From NCBI RefSeq assembly GCF_014083985.1, contig NZ_CP046907.1, positions 4,963,501 to 5,027,500 on the forward strand: a DNA stretch of 64,000 bases, in the 5' to 3' direction. The stretch is from Streptomyces sp. SCUT-3. Lineage in GTDB: Bacteria > Actinomycetota > Actinomycetes > Streptomycetales > Streptomycetaceae. The position numbers were made by a program, and so were the translations under genes. This document shows positions 47,641-56,126 of this stretch, in pieces (position 1 is the first letter of the stretch; the number at the start of each line of letters is the position of its first letter). The notes under the pieces are model-generated. The model made no database searches, was not told the origin of the DNA, and saw only the letters and a list, made by a program, of their open reading frames with translations.

Positions 47641-50385
47641 ATGGGGGATTACTCGGGGGACAACCTTGTGGGGCATGGAGTGCCGGAACTCGTAGTCGAA
47701 TTGAACGGACAAACCTGGGCACTTGACCCGTCCAGGTCCTTCGCGCTCGGCCGCGACCCGCAGTCGGACCTCGTGTTCGACGACGCGCGGGTCTCGTGGC
47801 GCCACGCGACGATCAGCTTCAACGGGCGTGCGTGGGTCCTCGAGGACCACGGAAGCACGAACGGCACGTACGTACGGGGGCAGCAGGTCCTGCAGACGGA
47901 AGTCGGCCCGGGGACGGACGTCCGCCTGGGCAACCCCGCCGACGGGCCGAGGCTCGCCTTCGGCGCGCCGGCCGGGCAGGCGGAGGCGGGGAACGCGCAC
48001 CGGGGAGGGATTCCCGCGCAGGCACAGGCGACCGACCGGGCCCGGACGCCCGAGCAGGCACCGGCCCAGGCGTTCCGGGGCGGCGGCGAGGGGCACCCCG
48101 GGGCGCACGAGGCGCAGGACTTCCGGGTCCCCCCGCAGCCCGACCAGTACCAGCACGAGCAGTACCAGCAGCAGGGACAGCACCAGCAGCAGGGGCAGTA
48201 CGAGCAGTACGCGCAGTACGAGCAGCAGGGCGGCCACCGGCCGCAACCGCAGCACGCGCACCGGCCGCAGGGCGTGCCGCCGCAGGCGCACGGTCCCGGT
48301 CCGGCGGAGAGGCCCGTACAGAAGGGCGGCGGCGCGTCCTCCGTCCACGGCGCCCCGCCGGCCCACGGGGGCGACCGCAGCCCCACGACCTTCCACCAGC
48401 TCGCCGTCGGCCGCGTGATGCGGATCGGCCGCGCCCTGGAGAACGAGCTGGTCGTCTCCGACCTGCAGGTCTCGCGGCACCACGCCGAGTTCCACGCCCA
48501 CCCCGACGGCCGCTTCGAGATCGTCGACCTGGGCAGCCACAACGGCACCTACGTCAACGGCCAGCCGGTCCAGCGGCACATCCTGGGGCCGGACGACATC
48601 GTCGGCGTCGGCCACTCCACCTTCCGCCTGGTCGGCGACCGGCTGGAGGAGTTCGTCGACACCGGCGAGGTCTCCTTCTCCGCCCGCCGCCTGACCGTGA
48701 AGGTCAAGCAGGGCGGCGCCGACAAGGTCATCCTCAACGACGTCTCCTTCGGCGTCCCCGAGAAGTCCCTGGTCGCCGTCATCGGCCCCTCCGGCTCCGG
48801 CAAGTCCACGCTGCTGCGCGCGCTGACCGGCTACCGCCCGGCCGACCACGGCGAGGTGCTCTACGACAACCGCAACCTGTACAAGCAGTTCGCCGAGCTG
48901 CGCCAGCGCATCGGCCTGGTGCCGCAGGACGACATCCTGCACGCGCAGCTGACCGTGCGCACCGCCCTGCGCTACGCCGCCAAGCTGCGCTTCCCCGGCG
49001 ACACCGCCGAGGCCGAGCGCAACTCCCGCATCGAGGAGGTGCTGCGCGAGCTGAAGCTGGACATCCACGCCGACAAGCGCATCACCTCCCTCTCCGGCGG
49101 CCAGCGCAAGCGCGTCTCGGTGGCCCTGGAGCTGCTGACCAAGCCGTCGCTGATCTTCCTGGACGAGCCGACCTCCGGCCTCGACCCGGGCATGGACCGC
49201 GACGTGATGCAGCTCCTGCGCGGCCTGGCCGACGACGGCCGCACCGTGCTGGTGGTGACCCACTCGGTCGCCGAGCTGGCGCTGTGCGACCGGCTGCTGG
49301 TGATGGCCCCGGGCGGCTCGGTGGCCTACTTCGGCCCGCCGTCCGAGGCGCTGAACTTCTTCGGCTACGAGTCGTGGGCCGACGTCTTCCAGGCGTTCGA
49401 GAACTACCGCGACTACGACTGGTCGGGCCGCTGGCGAGGCTCGCAGCACTACCAGACGTACGCCGCGGACCTGGAGAACGCCCCTCCGCAGGCGGCCCCG
49501 GAGCAGGTGCAGCCCACCCGCCCGCCCAAGCCGCAGAGCTGGGGCTCGCAGCTGTGGACGCTGATCCGGCGCTACCTGTCGGTGATCGCCTCCGACCCCG
49601 GTTTCATCGTCCTGATGTTCGCCCTGCCCGTGGTGCTCGGCATCGTCAGCATGGTCATCCCGACCGAGTACGGGCTGGCGGCGCCGCCGCTGCGCAAGTT
49701 CAACAGCAACGCCGGCGTGATCATCCTGATCCTCGCGATCGGCGCGTGCTTCTCGGGCGCCGCCAACTCCGTCCGCGAGCTGATCAAGGAGCGGGTGATC
49801 TACGAGCGGGAACGGGCCACCGGCCTGTCCCGGTCCGCGTACCTGATGTCCAAGGTCATCGTGCTCGGCGTGATCACCGCCCTGCAGGGCGTCGTCATCT
49901 GCGCCCTCGGCTTCGCGATCCGCGAGCTGCCCGCCCGCGGGCTGCTGCTGCGGGAGTACCCGGCGGTCGAGATGACCATGGGCATCTCCATGCTGGGCAT
50001 CACCTCGATGATGATCGGCCTGATCATCTCGGCCCTGGTCAGGACCGCCGAGAAGACCATGCCGCTGCTGGTGATGTTCGCCATCGTGCAGGTGGTCTTC
50101 ACCGGCGTGCTGTTCCAGATCTTCGACACCCCCGGCCTCGAGCAGTTCGCCTGGCTGATGCCCTCGCGCTGGGGCGTCGCCGCGGTGGGCGCCACGCTGG
50201 ACCTGGGCAACGTCATGCCGCCGTGGGACCGCGACAACCCCACCAACGTCGACCCTCTGTGGGACGCCACGCTCGGCCAGTGGGGCTTCAACATGGCGGT
50301 GCTGCTCGTCATGTCCGTCGTCTGCGGCTTCGTGGTGCAGCGCCTGCTGCGCCGTCACGAGCCGGAGGTCATGCGCGAGCGCTGA
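47641..50385 (+). CDS. FHA-domain ABC transporter (Rv1747-like), ATPase fused to permease
   Basis: A protein of up to 914 residues. Two FHA domains come first: FALGRDPQSDLVFDDARVSW with EDHGSTNGTYVRGQQ, and MRIGRALENELVVSDLQVSR with DLGSHNGTYVNGQPVQ. They are separated by a long Gln/Tyr-rich linker of about 100 residues (repeats of QYQQQGQ and YEQYAQYEQ). The ATPase has GPSGSGKST, LSGGQRKRVSVALELL and LIFLDEPTSGLD; six membrane helices follow. FHA domains bind phospho-Thr, so activity is likely gated by Ser/Thr kinases, as for mycobacterial Rv1747. Start may instead be the GTG at 47680 (homologues open M/V-PELV). Confidence 0.93.
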   Translation: MGDYSGDNLVGHGVPELVVELNGQTWALDPSRSFALGRDPQSDLVFDDARVSWRHATISFNGRAWVLEDHGSTNGTYVRGQQVLQTEVGPGTDVRLGNPADGPRLAFGAPAGQAEAGNAHRGGIPAQAQATDRARTPEQAPAQAFRGGGEGHPGAHEAQDFRVPPQPDQYQHEQYQQQGQHQQQGQYEQYAQYEQQGGHRPQPQHAHRPQGVPPQAHGPGPAERPVQKGGGASSVHGAPPAHGGDRSPTTFHQLAVGRVMRIGRALENELVVSDLQVSRHHAEFHAHPDGRFEIVDLGSHNGTYVNGQPVQRHILGPDDIVGVGHSTFRLVGDRLEEFVDTGEVSFSARRLTVKVKQGGADKVILNDVSFGVPEKSLVAVIGPSGSGKSTLLRALTGYRPADHGEVLYDNRNLYKQFAELRQRIGLVPQDDILHAQLTVRTALRYAAKLRFPGDTAEAERNSRIEEVLRELKLDIHADKRITSLSGGQRKRVSVALELLTKPSLIFLDEPTSGLDPGMDRDVMQLLRGLADDGRTVLVVTHSVAELALCDRLLVMAPGGSVAYFGPPSEALNFFGYESWADVFQAFENYRDYDWSGRWRGSQHYQTYAADLENAPPQAAPEQVQPTRPPKPQSWGSQLWTLIRRYLSVIASDPGFIVLMFALPVVLGIVSMVIPTEYGLAAPPLRKFNSNAGVIILILAIGACFSGAANSVRELIKERVIYERERATGLSRSAYLMSKVIVLGVITALQGVVICALGFAIRELPARGLLLREYPAVEMTMGISMLGITSMMIGLIISALVRTAEKTMPLLVMFAIVQVVFTGVLFQIFDTPGLEQFAWLMPSRWGVAAVGATLDLGNVMPPWDRDNPTNVDPLWDATLGQWGFNMAVLLVMSVVCGFVVQRLLRRHEPEVMRER

Positions 50386-50430
50386 CCCGCGGCAGCGGCC
50401 GCGGTCCCGGCCGCGGTCCCGGTCGTGAAC

Positions 50431-50475
50431 GCGCCGAGGGCGCCGTCCCCTTGAGGGGGGCGGCGCCCTCGGCGC
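50431..50475. terminator. Very strong bidirectional hairpin terminator
   Basis: GCGCCGAGGGCGCCG and its exact complement enclose TCCCCTTGAGGGGGG, whose own C4/G4 run extends the stem. It lies between the convergent FHA-ABC and SLT genes. Confidence 0.85.
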
Positions 50476-50505
50476 TTCTGTGCTCCGCGGCGCGGGCCGG
50501 CCGGA

Positions 50506-51258
50506 TCAGTACCAGTTGTTGGCCTGCCAGAACGTCCAGGCCTCGCACGGGCTGCCGTAGCGCTCGTTCATGTAGTTCAGGCCCCACTTGAGCTGGGTGA
50601 CGGGGTTGGTCCGCCAGTCCGGGCCCGCCGAGGCCATCTTCTCCGCCGGCAGGGACTGCACCAGGCCGTAGGCGCCGGAGGAGGGGTTGGTGGCGGTGAC
50701 CCGCCAACTGCTCTCGTGGCTCACGATGTTGGAGAAGCACTGGAACTGGGTGTCGTTGGGCACCATCTGCCGGGCTATCTGCTGCGGGGTGCCGGAGTAC
50801 TGGGCCGCGGTCTGCGCGGCGACGGTGGTGACCGATGCGCGCTGGGCGCTGCGGGCGGCAGCGGTCGAGGCCGCCGCGCGCTCGGCACGGGCCTCCGCCC
50901 GGGCCTTCTCCTGCGCCTTCTCGGCCTGCGCCTTCTCGGCCGCGGCCTTCGCGTCGGCCTTCGCCGTGCCGTTGCCGTCCGCCCGGTCCGCGGTGGACAG
51001 TTCGGCGGTGCCGGGGGCGGCCACCGGAGTGCCCAGCCGTTCCGCCGAGCCGACCAGCGAGACGGACTCGGGGGCGGGAGCGGTCAGGGAGGACACCGTC
51101 AGGGGGGCGGAGCCGGCGGCGAGTTCCCCCGGCGCTCCGCCGTCGCCGCTCGCAACGCCGGCCGTTCCCAGGGCGAGGGCGGCGGCTGCTGCGGTGCCGA
51201 GGACGCCGATCGTGCGGTTGCGGGAGGGGCGGCGGAACGAGGAGAAGGTCGAAGGCAT
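50506..51258 (-). CDS. Secreted lytic transglycosylase-like (SLT) protein
   Basis: A 250-residue exported protein. The signal peptide (GVLGTAAAAALALGTAGVAS) is followed by an Ala/Lys/Glu-rich coiled region of about 60 residues (AKADAKAAAEKAQAEKAQEK) and a C-terminal SLT-like domain: QCFSNIVSHESSWRVTATNP with the catalytic Glu in HESSW, SSGAYGLVQSLPAEKM, TQLKWGLNYMNERYGSPCEA and WTFWQANNWY at the end. It likely cleaves peptidoglycan glycan strands. ATG with GAAAGAGGA upstream. Confidence 0.93.
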   Translation of the reverse strand: MPSTFSSFRRPSRNRTIGVLGTAAAAALALGTAGVASGDGGAPGELAAGSAPLTVSSLTAPAPESVSLVGSAERLGTPVAAPGTAELSTADRADGNGTAKADAKAAAEKAQAEKAQEKARAEARAERAAASTAAARSAQRASVTTVAAQTAAQYSGTPQQIARQMVPNDTQFQCFSNIVSHESSWRVTATNPSSGAYGLVQSLPAEKMASAGPDWRTNPVTQLKWGLNYMNERYGSPCEAWTFWQANNWY

Positions 51259-51678
51259 GCGCAGTGATCCTCTTTCGGGAGCGGGGGATGCTGCGCCGGG
51301 CGGACACCGCCACGGCCGAGCAGCTCGACCATTCTTGGCATCCGTCCCGATTTGAAACAAAAAGCCCGAATACTAAGCGCCTTCGTCGGACGGCCTCCGC
51401 CCGCGGCGCGACCCCGCATCCACGGGGGACCGGCGCGGTCGCCTCCTCCTAATCCCCTTCGTATGTGATCTGCGTCCTGTGCGGGGCTTCACATCCGCAC
51501 CGCGCCGGTGTCGCAACCGGTCACCGCCGCCTCACCGCGGGAGACCGCCCCGGGAGGCCGCCCTGCCGGCGGCGGCCCGCCGGCGGCAGACCGCCCCCGG
51601 GTCGTACGTCCGCGGACGGAGGGGCGCCCCTGCCCGGGGCCGATCCCGGCGCGCCGGGCACGCCGGTACGGTGACCGC
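51259..51678. promoter_or_regulatory. Divergent SLT/sensor-kinase intergenic region
   Basis: A 420-bp gap with no gene seen. On the + strand TACGGT (51667-51672) is exactly 6 nt before the kinase ATG. The AT-rich stretch at about 51345-51380 (minus strand, including TTTTTGTTTCAAATCGGG) likely contains the SLT promoter. I looked for a c-di-AMP riboswitch, common before Streptomyces wall hydrolases, and did not recognise one. Confidence 0.4.
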
Positions 51679-52857
51679 ATGTCCCACAGCGCGCGGGGGA
51701 TCGACGCGGTCGGCGCCGCGGTCCTCGCCATGAGCCGTCACCTGCAGGTGCAGGACGTGCTGCAGACGATCGTCGCCTCGGCCCGCGAACTCCTCGGCGC
51801 CGAGTACGGTGCCCTCGGCGTCCCCGACGACCACGGGGGCTTCGCCCAGTTCGTCGTGGACGGGGTGGACGAGGAGCAGTGGAAGGCCATCGGCCCGCTG
51901 CCCCGTCAGCACGGGATCCTCGCCGGGATGCTCCGCGGAACCGCTTCCCAGCGCCTCGCCGACGTGCGAGAGGACCCGCGCTTCGAGGGCTGGCCGGCCG
52001 CCCACCCGGAACTGTCGGACTTCCTCGGCGTTCCCGTCGTCGACGGCGACGAGGTCCTGGGCGCGCTCTTCCTGGCCAACAAGAAGTGCCCCGGGGCCGG
52101 CGGCCCCCCGGCCGGCGGCCGGGGCCGGGACCCGGTGCGCGAATGCGGCTTCACCGAGGAGGACGAGGCGCTGCTGCGCACCCTCGCGGCCCACGCCGCC
52201 ATCGCCCTGACCAACGCCCGCCTGTACGAGCGCAGCCGGGAGCTGAGCATCGTGGAGGAGCGCACCCGCATCGCCCGCGAACTCCACGACGCCGTCTCCC
52301 AGAAGCTGTTCTCCCTGCGGCTCACCGCGCAGGCGGCCTCGGCCCTGGTCGACCGCGAGCCGCAGCGCGCCAGGGACGAACTGCGCCGGGTGGCCGCCCT
52401 GGCGGCCGAGGCCGCCGACGAACTCCGCACCGTGGTGGTCGAGTTGCGCCCCGCGACGCTGGAGGAGGAAGGGCTGGCCGCGACCCTGCGCACCCAGATC
52501 CAGGTGCTCGACCGGGTCCACTCGGCCCGGGTCTCCTTCACCGCGCACGCGGTGCGGGCCCTGCCCGCCGCGCAGGAGGAGGCCCTGCTGCGGGTGGCCC
52601 AGGAGTCCCTGCACAACGCCCTGCGCCACGCGGACGCGACCGCCGTCGAGGTCACCCTGGCCGCGTGCGGCCGCGGGGCCGTGCTCCGGGTCGCCGACGA
52701 CGGCCGCGGGTTCGACCCGGCCGCGGTGCGCGGCGCGGGGCGGCGGCTGGGGCTGGTGTCGATGAGTGACCGGGCGGCCGCGGTGGGCGGCTCGCTGACC
52801 GTGCAGTCGGAGCCCGGCCGGGGCACCGTCGTGGAGATGGAGGTACCCGGTGGCTGA
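51679..52857 (+). CDS. GAF-domain sensor histidine kinase (HisKA_3)
   Basis: A 392-residue cytosolic kinase. Residues about 10-175 are a GAF domain (VQDVLQTIVASARELLGAEY, LRGTASQRLADVREDPRFEG) with a Gly/Pro-rich insert. The HisKA_3 helix has the phospho-His in RTRIARELHDAVSQKLFSLR; the ATPase has LRVAQESLHNALRHADA, LRVADDGRGFDP and RLGLVSMSDRAAAVGGSL. This is the NarL-type family. Its ATG lies 6 nt after TACGGT, consistent with a leaderless mRNA. The response regulator gene overlaps its end by 8 nt. Confidence 0.94.
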   Translation: MSHSARGIDAVGAAVLAMSRHLQVQDVLQTIVASARELLGAEYGALGVPDDHGGFAQFVVDGVDEEQWKAIGPLPRQHGILAGMLRGTASQRLADVREDPRFEGWPAAHPELSDFLGVPVVDGDEVLGALFLANKKCPGAGGPPAGGRGRDPVRECGFTEEDEALLRTLAAHAAIALTNARLYERSRELSIVEERTRIARELHDAVSQKLFSLRLTAQAASALVDREPQRARDELRRVAALAAEAADELRTVVVELRPATLEEEGLAATLRTQIQVLDRVHSARVSFTAHAVRALPAAQEEALLRVAQESLHNALRHADATAVEVTLAACGRGAVLRVADDGRGFDPAAVRGAGRRLGLVSMSDRAAAVGGSLTVQSEPGRGTVVEMEVPGG

Positions 52858-53536
52858 GACCCCCGTTCCCGCCCCCGCGCCCGCCCCCGCGCCCGCCCCG
52901 ATCCGCGTGCTGGTGGTCGACGACCACCAGGTGGTCCGGCGCGGTCTGCGCACCTTCCTCGAGGTCCAGGAGGACATCGAGGTGGTGGGGGAGGCCGCCG
53001 ACGGGGACGAGGGCGTCGCCCGGGCGGAGGAACTGGACCCGGACGTGGTCCTGATGGACATCAGGATGCCGGGCTCGGACGGCATCGCGGCGCTGCGCAC
53101 GCTCCGCGAGCGCGGCGTCCGGGCCAGGGTGCTGGTGGTCACCAGCTTCACCGAGCGGCGCACCGTCGTCCCCGCGCTGCGCGAGGGCGCCGCCGGCTAC
53201 GTCTACAAGGACGTCGACCCCGACGCGCTGGCCGCCGGGATCCGCTCCGTGCACGCCGGGCACGTCCTGCTCCAGCAGGAGGTCGCCGAGGCGCTGCTGT
53301 CGCCGGAGCGGGACGACCCGCCGCAGGGGCGGGGCGGGACGCTGACCGAGCGCGAGCGCGAGGTCCTGGCGCTGATCGCCGGGGGCCGCTCCAACCGCGA
53401 GATAGCCCGGGCCCTGGTGCTGTCGGAGAAGACCGTCAAGACGCACGTCTCCAACATCCTGATGAAACTGGACCTGGCGGACCGCACCCAGGCGGCCCTG
53501 TGGGCGGTCCGCCACGGCGCCGACCGGCTCCGCTGA
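52850..53536 (+). CDS. NarL/LuxR-family response regulator
   Basis: A 228-residue regulator. An N-terminal Ala-Pro repeat (APAPAPAPAPI) precedes the receiver domain (VLVVDDHQVVRRGLRTFLEV, phospho-Asp in PDVVLMDIRMPGSDG, GYVYKDVDP). The C-terminal LuxR helix-turn-helix is TLTEREREVLALIAGGRSNR, EIARALVLSEKTVKTHVSNI. GTG start inside the end of the kinase gene (8-nt overlap), so the two are one two-component system. Targets unknown. Confidence 0.95.
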   Translation: MAETPVPAPAPAPAPAPIRVLVVDDHQVVRRGLRTFLEVQEDIEVVGEAADGDEGVARAEELDPDVVLMDIRMPGSDGIAALRTLRERGVRARVLVVTSFTERRTVVPALREGAAGYVYKDVDPDALAAGIRSVHAGHVLLQQEVAEALLSPERDDPPQGRGGTLTEREREVLALIAGGRSNREIARALVLSEKTVKTHVSNILMKLDLADRTQAALWAVRHGADRLR

Positions 53537-53609
53537 CCGCCCCGGCCCCGCCTCCGCCGACGCCGGGCCTGCGCCGACGCCCCGCCTCCGCCGACATCGG
53601 GCCCCTGCC

Positions 53610-53672
53610 GACGCACGGCGCCCCTCGCCGACGCCCGCGCAGGGCGGGCGCCGACACCGGGCGCCGTGCGTC
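53610..53672. terminator. Hairpin terminator in GCCGAC-repeat region
   Basis: GACGCACGGCGCCC and its exact complement enclose a second inner stem (GCCCGC/GCGGGC). The gap also has six scattered GCCGAC motifs. It separates convergent genes. Confidence 0.7.
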
Positions 53673-53677
53673 CCGCG

Positions 53678-54487
53678 TCACATCCCCTGCCGCTCCAGTT
53701 CCTCCACGTACGCGTTGTACGCCGCCACCTGGGCCCGGCGCGCGGTCCGCTCCACGGGGGCCAGCGCCTGGGCCCGCGCCGCCATCTGCGAGGCGCTCAC
53801 CGCGGCCCCGTGCTCGCCCGGCGCGCCCGCCCCGCCCGGACGCACGCCCGCGATCGCCAGCAGCGCGCCCACCCGCTGGGCCAGTTCCAGTACCCGCACC
53901 GCCCGCGCCGGATACCCCGGCGCCAGCACCCGGCGGCTCCGCCGGGCCCGGTAGCCCTCCAGGGCGGCCTGCGCCCCGGGCCCGGCCCCGGCCACGTCCA
54001 TCCGGGTCAGCACCTCGGTCGCCTCCCGCAGCGCCAGGGTCAGCTCGCGTTCGGCCTCGGCCAGCGGGGGGACGTCCGCGGGAGGCGCCTGCCGCACCGG
54101 CAGGCAGTGCCAGAGCACCTCGGTCCGGCGGTCCCCGGCCGGCCCGGCGGAGGAGACCTCGGGCACCAGCCCCACCGCGGGACCGCCGACCGCGACCACG
54201 GCCTCACCGGCCGCGAGCGCCCGCTCGTTGAACGGGGCCGGCCCGCTCAGCCCCAGCGGGTGCCCCGGCGCGGGCAGGGCCACCCGCAGCCCCCGCGCGC
54301 CCAGGGCGCGCAGCCGCCCCAGGCCGAACGCCACGGCCACCGGCCGGTCCTCCCCGGGGAGCCCGGTGATCCGGTGCACGGTGTCGTCGCCCACGGCCTT
54401 CTGCGCCGCGTCGTCGGGTGGGACAAGTCCGGCGAACATCGCGTTTCCCCATGCCGCCAGCCGTCCTGAACGTGGTTCGTCGAGCAT
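53678..54487 (-). CDS. Conserved hypothetical protein
   Basis: A 269-residue cytosolic protein I cannot assign. It reads SGRLAAWGNAMFAGLVPPDD, VAVAFGLGRLRALGARGLRV, then PGDRRTEVLWHCLPVRQAPP-like segments and an Ala/Leu/Arg-rich helical C-terminus (ALAPVERTARRAQVAAYNAY, VEELERQGM). No membrane helix or catalytic motif is evident. It is conserved-looking with correct codon bias. It is divergent from an ABC ATPase; the 50-nt gap holds the ABC promoter, so they could be co-regulated. Confidence 0.7.
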   Translation of the reverse strand: MLDEPRSGRLAAWGNAMFAGLVPPDDAAQKAVGDDTVHRITGLPGEDRPVAVAFGLGRLRALGARGLRVALPAPGHPLGLSGPAPFNERALAAGEAVVAVGGPAVGLVPEVSSAGPAGDRRTEVLWHCLPVRQAPPADVPPLAEAERELTLALREATEVLTRMDVAGAGPGAQAALEGYRARRSRRVLAPGYPARAVRVLELAQRVGALLAIAGVRPGGAGAPGEHGAAVSASQMAARAQALAPVERTARRAQVAAYNAYVEELERQGM

Positions 54488-54526
54488 GGGAACCAGGGTA
54501 AGGAGGGCGCAGCCCGGGCCGTGGCG

Positions 54527-54532
54527 TAGGTT
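54527..54532 (+). promoter_or_regulatory. -10 box of mini-ORF/ABC ATPase transcript
   Basis: TAGGTT lies 5 nt before the ATG of the 22-codon mini-ORF; no Shine-Dalgarno precedes that ATG. Confidence 0.4.
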
Positions 54533-54537
54533 TGCTC

Positions 54538-54606
54538 ATGGCGACCGCGCCCACAGGCACGGAGCCACAGGCCCGCACTGCGTATGGGGAGACAACACGC
54601 TCATGA
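54538..54606 (+). CDS. 22-codon coupled leader ORF upstream of ABC ATPase
   Basis: An ATG at 54538 opens a 22-codon frame (MATAPTGTEP, QARTAYGETTRS) that ends at TGA overlapping the ABC ATPase ATG (ATGA). It lies 5 nt after a -10-like TAGGTT, so it could be the leaderless first ORF of the transcript. The peptide has no motif. It may only help couple translation, or may not be translated; the ABC gene has its own GGGGAG site. Confidence 0.4.
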   Translation: MATAPTGTEPQARTAYGETTRS

Positions 54607-55394
54607 GCGATGTTCTGGAGCTGGTGGACGTATCCGTGGTCCGCGACGGCCACGCCCTGGTGGACGAGGTCTCCTGGTCGGTCGCCGAGGGCGAGCGCTG
54701 GGTGGTCCTCGGACCCAACGGAGCGGGCAAGACGACGCTGCTCAACATCGCCTCCAGCTATCTGTTCCCGACCACCGGGACCGTGCAGATCCTGGGCGAG
54801 AAGCTCGGGGGCGTCGACGTCTTCGAGCTGCGCCCGCGCATCGGCATGGCCGGGATCGCCATGGCGGAGAAGATGCCCCGCCGCCAGACGGTGCTCGAGA
54901 CCGTCATGACCGCCGCGTACGGCATGACCGCGCACTGGCGCGAGGACTACGACCGCTCCGACGAGGAGCGGGCCCGCGCCCTGCTGGACCGCCTGGGCAT
55001 GGCCGAGTACACCGACCGGAGGTTCGGCACCCTCTCCGAGGGCGAGCGCAAGCGCACCCTGATCGCCCGCGCCCTGATGACCGACCCCGAGCTGCTGCTC
55101 CTCGACGAGCCCGCCGCCGGGCTCGACCTCGGCGGGCGCGAGGACCTGGTGCGCCGCCTGGGCCGCCTCGCCCGCGACCCGATGGCCCCCTCCATGATCA
55201 TGGTGACCCACCACGTGGAGGAGATCGCCCCGGGCTTCACCCACGTCCTGATGATCCGCCAGGGCAAGGTCGTCGCCGCCGGCCCCGTCGACACCGAGCT
55301 GACCTCGCGCAACCTGTCCCACTGCTTCGGCCTGCCGCTGGTCGTCGAGCGCAACGGCGACCGCTGGACCGCGCACGGCCTGCCCCTGCAGTAG
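54603..55394 (+). CDS. ABC transporter ATP-binding protein (stand-alone)
   Basis: A 263-residue ATPase with Walker A LGPNGAGKTT, LSEGERKRTLIARALM signature (S-E-G-E-R rather than S-G-G-Q), Walker B LLLLDEPAAGLDLGG and H-loop MIMVTHHVEEIAPGF. Sequence is close to the YbbA/ModF-like cytosolic ATPases that lack a fused permease. No permease gene is adjacent, so partner and substrate are unknown. GGGGAG lies 10 nt before the ATG; a coupled 22-codon ORF overlaps the start. It is followed by the NfeD gene after a 160-nt gap. Confidence 0.93.
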   Translation: MSDVLELVDVSVVRDGHALVDEVSWSVAEGERWVVLGPNGAGKTTLLNIASSYLFPTTGTVQILGEKLGGVDVFELRPRIGMAGIAMAEKMPRRQTVLETVMTAAYGMTAHWREDYDRSDEERARALLDRLGMAEYTDRRFGTLSEGERKRTLIARALMTDPELLLLDEPAAGLDLGGREDLVRRLGRLARDPMAPSMIMVTHHVEEIAPGFTHVLMIRQGKVVAAGPVDTELTSRNLSHCFGLPLVVERNGDRWTAHGLPLQ

Positions 55395-55542
55395 GAGGGC
55401 CGTCCGTCACCGCGGCGCCCCTCCCCGCGGTGCCCGTCACCGCGGAGGGCTCACGGAGCGTGGCGGCCGGGCGCGTCCGAAAACCGTTCCGCCCGGCCCG
55501 CCTGCGCCTCACGCGCCCTGTCCCGCAGAGGGTGTGCCCCCC

Positions 55543-55554
55543 TACCATGACCGT
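55543..55554 (+). promoter_or_regulatory. Leaderless promoter -10 of NfeD gene
   Basis: TACCAT (55543-55548) is 6 nt before the GTG; no Shine-Dalgarno is visible. Confidence 0.45.
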
Positions 55555-55977
55555 GTGGACGCATGGTTGTGGTGGTTGATCGCTGCTGTTGCCCTGGGCA
55601 TCCCGCTGGTGCTGACGGCGATGCCCGAAATCGGGATGTTCGCGGCCGGCGCCCTCGCCGGCTCGGTGGCCGCGGCCCTGGGCGCGGGGATCGTCGTCCA
55701 GGTCGTGGTGTTCGTCGTCGTCTCCGTCTCGCTGATCGCCGTGGTGCGCCCGATCGCCGCGAGGAACCGCAAGCAGCAGCCGGCCATGCGCAGCGGCGTC
55801 GACGCGCTCAAGGGGCGGCAGGCCGTCGTCCTGGAGCAGGTCGACGCCGACGGCGGCCGCATCAAGCTGGCCGGTGAGACGTGGTCCGCCCGCGCCCTGG
55901 ACTCCGGCCAGGTCTTCCGCCCGGGGGAGAAGGTCGACGTGGTGGAGATCGAGGGAGCGACCGCGGTCGTCATGTGA
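55555..55977 (+). CDS. NfeD family membrane protein
   Basis: A 140-residue short NfeD (NfeD1b-like) protein. Two to three transmembrane helices (WLWWLIAAVALGIPLVLTAM, IVVQVVVFVVVSVSLIAVV) precede a C-terminal OB-fold domain: ALKGRQAVVLEQVDADGGRI, KLAGETWSARALDSGQVF, GEKVDVVEIEGATAVV. NfeD proteins partner with SPFH/flotillin proteins, encoded here 149 nt downstream. The GTG start is supported by the TACCAT box 6 nt upstream. Confidence 0.93.
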   Translation: MDAWLWWLIAAVALGIPLVLTAMPEIGMFAAGALAGSVAAALGAGIVVQVVVFVVVSVSLIAVVRPIAARNRKQQPAMRSGVDALKGRQAVVLEQVDADGGRIKLAGETWSARALDSGQVFRPGEKVDVVEIEGATAVVM

Positions 55978-56126
55978 GCCCGCGGAGCCGGGACGCGCAC
56001 CCGGGCCGAAGGGGCCCGGTGCACCGCGCGGCCTGGCCGGGAATCTCCCGAACCAGGGTGTGGCGGCGGGGGATTCTGTCAGAATCGATCATGTCCTGAG
56101 GCAGGCGAACAGCACGAGGAGCGGCC

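Noticed and set aside
51259..51678. Possible c-di-AMP (ydaO) riboswitch before the SLT gene
   Set aside because: Such switches are common upstream of Streptomyces wall hydrolases, but I could not find the conserved core on the minus strand here.
53536..53677. Recurring GCCGAC motifs as a CRISPR-like array
   Set aside because: Units are only 6 bp with irregular spacing and no cas genes are in the window.
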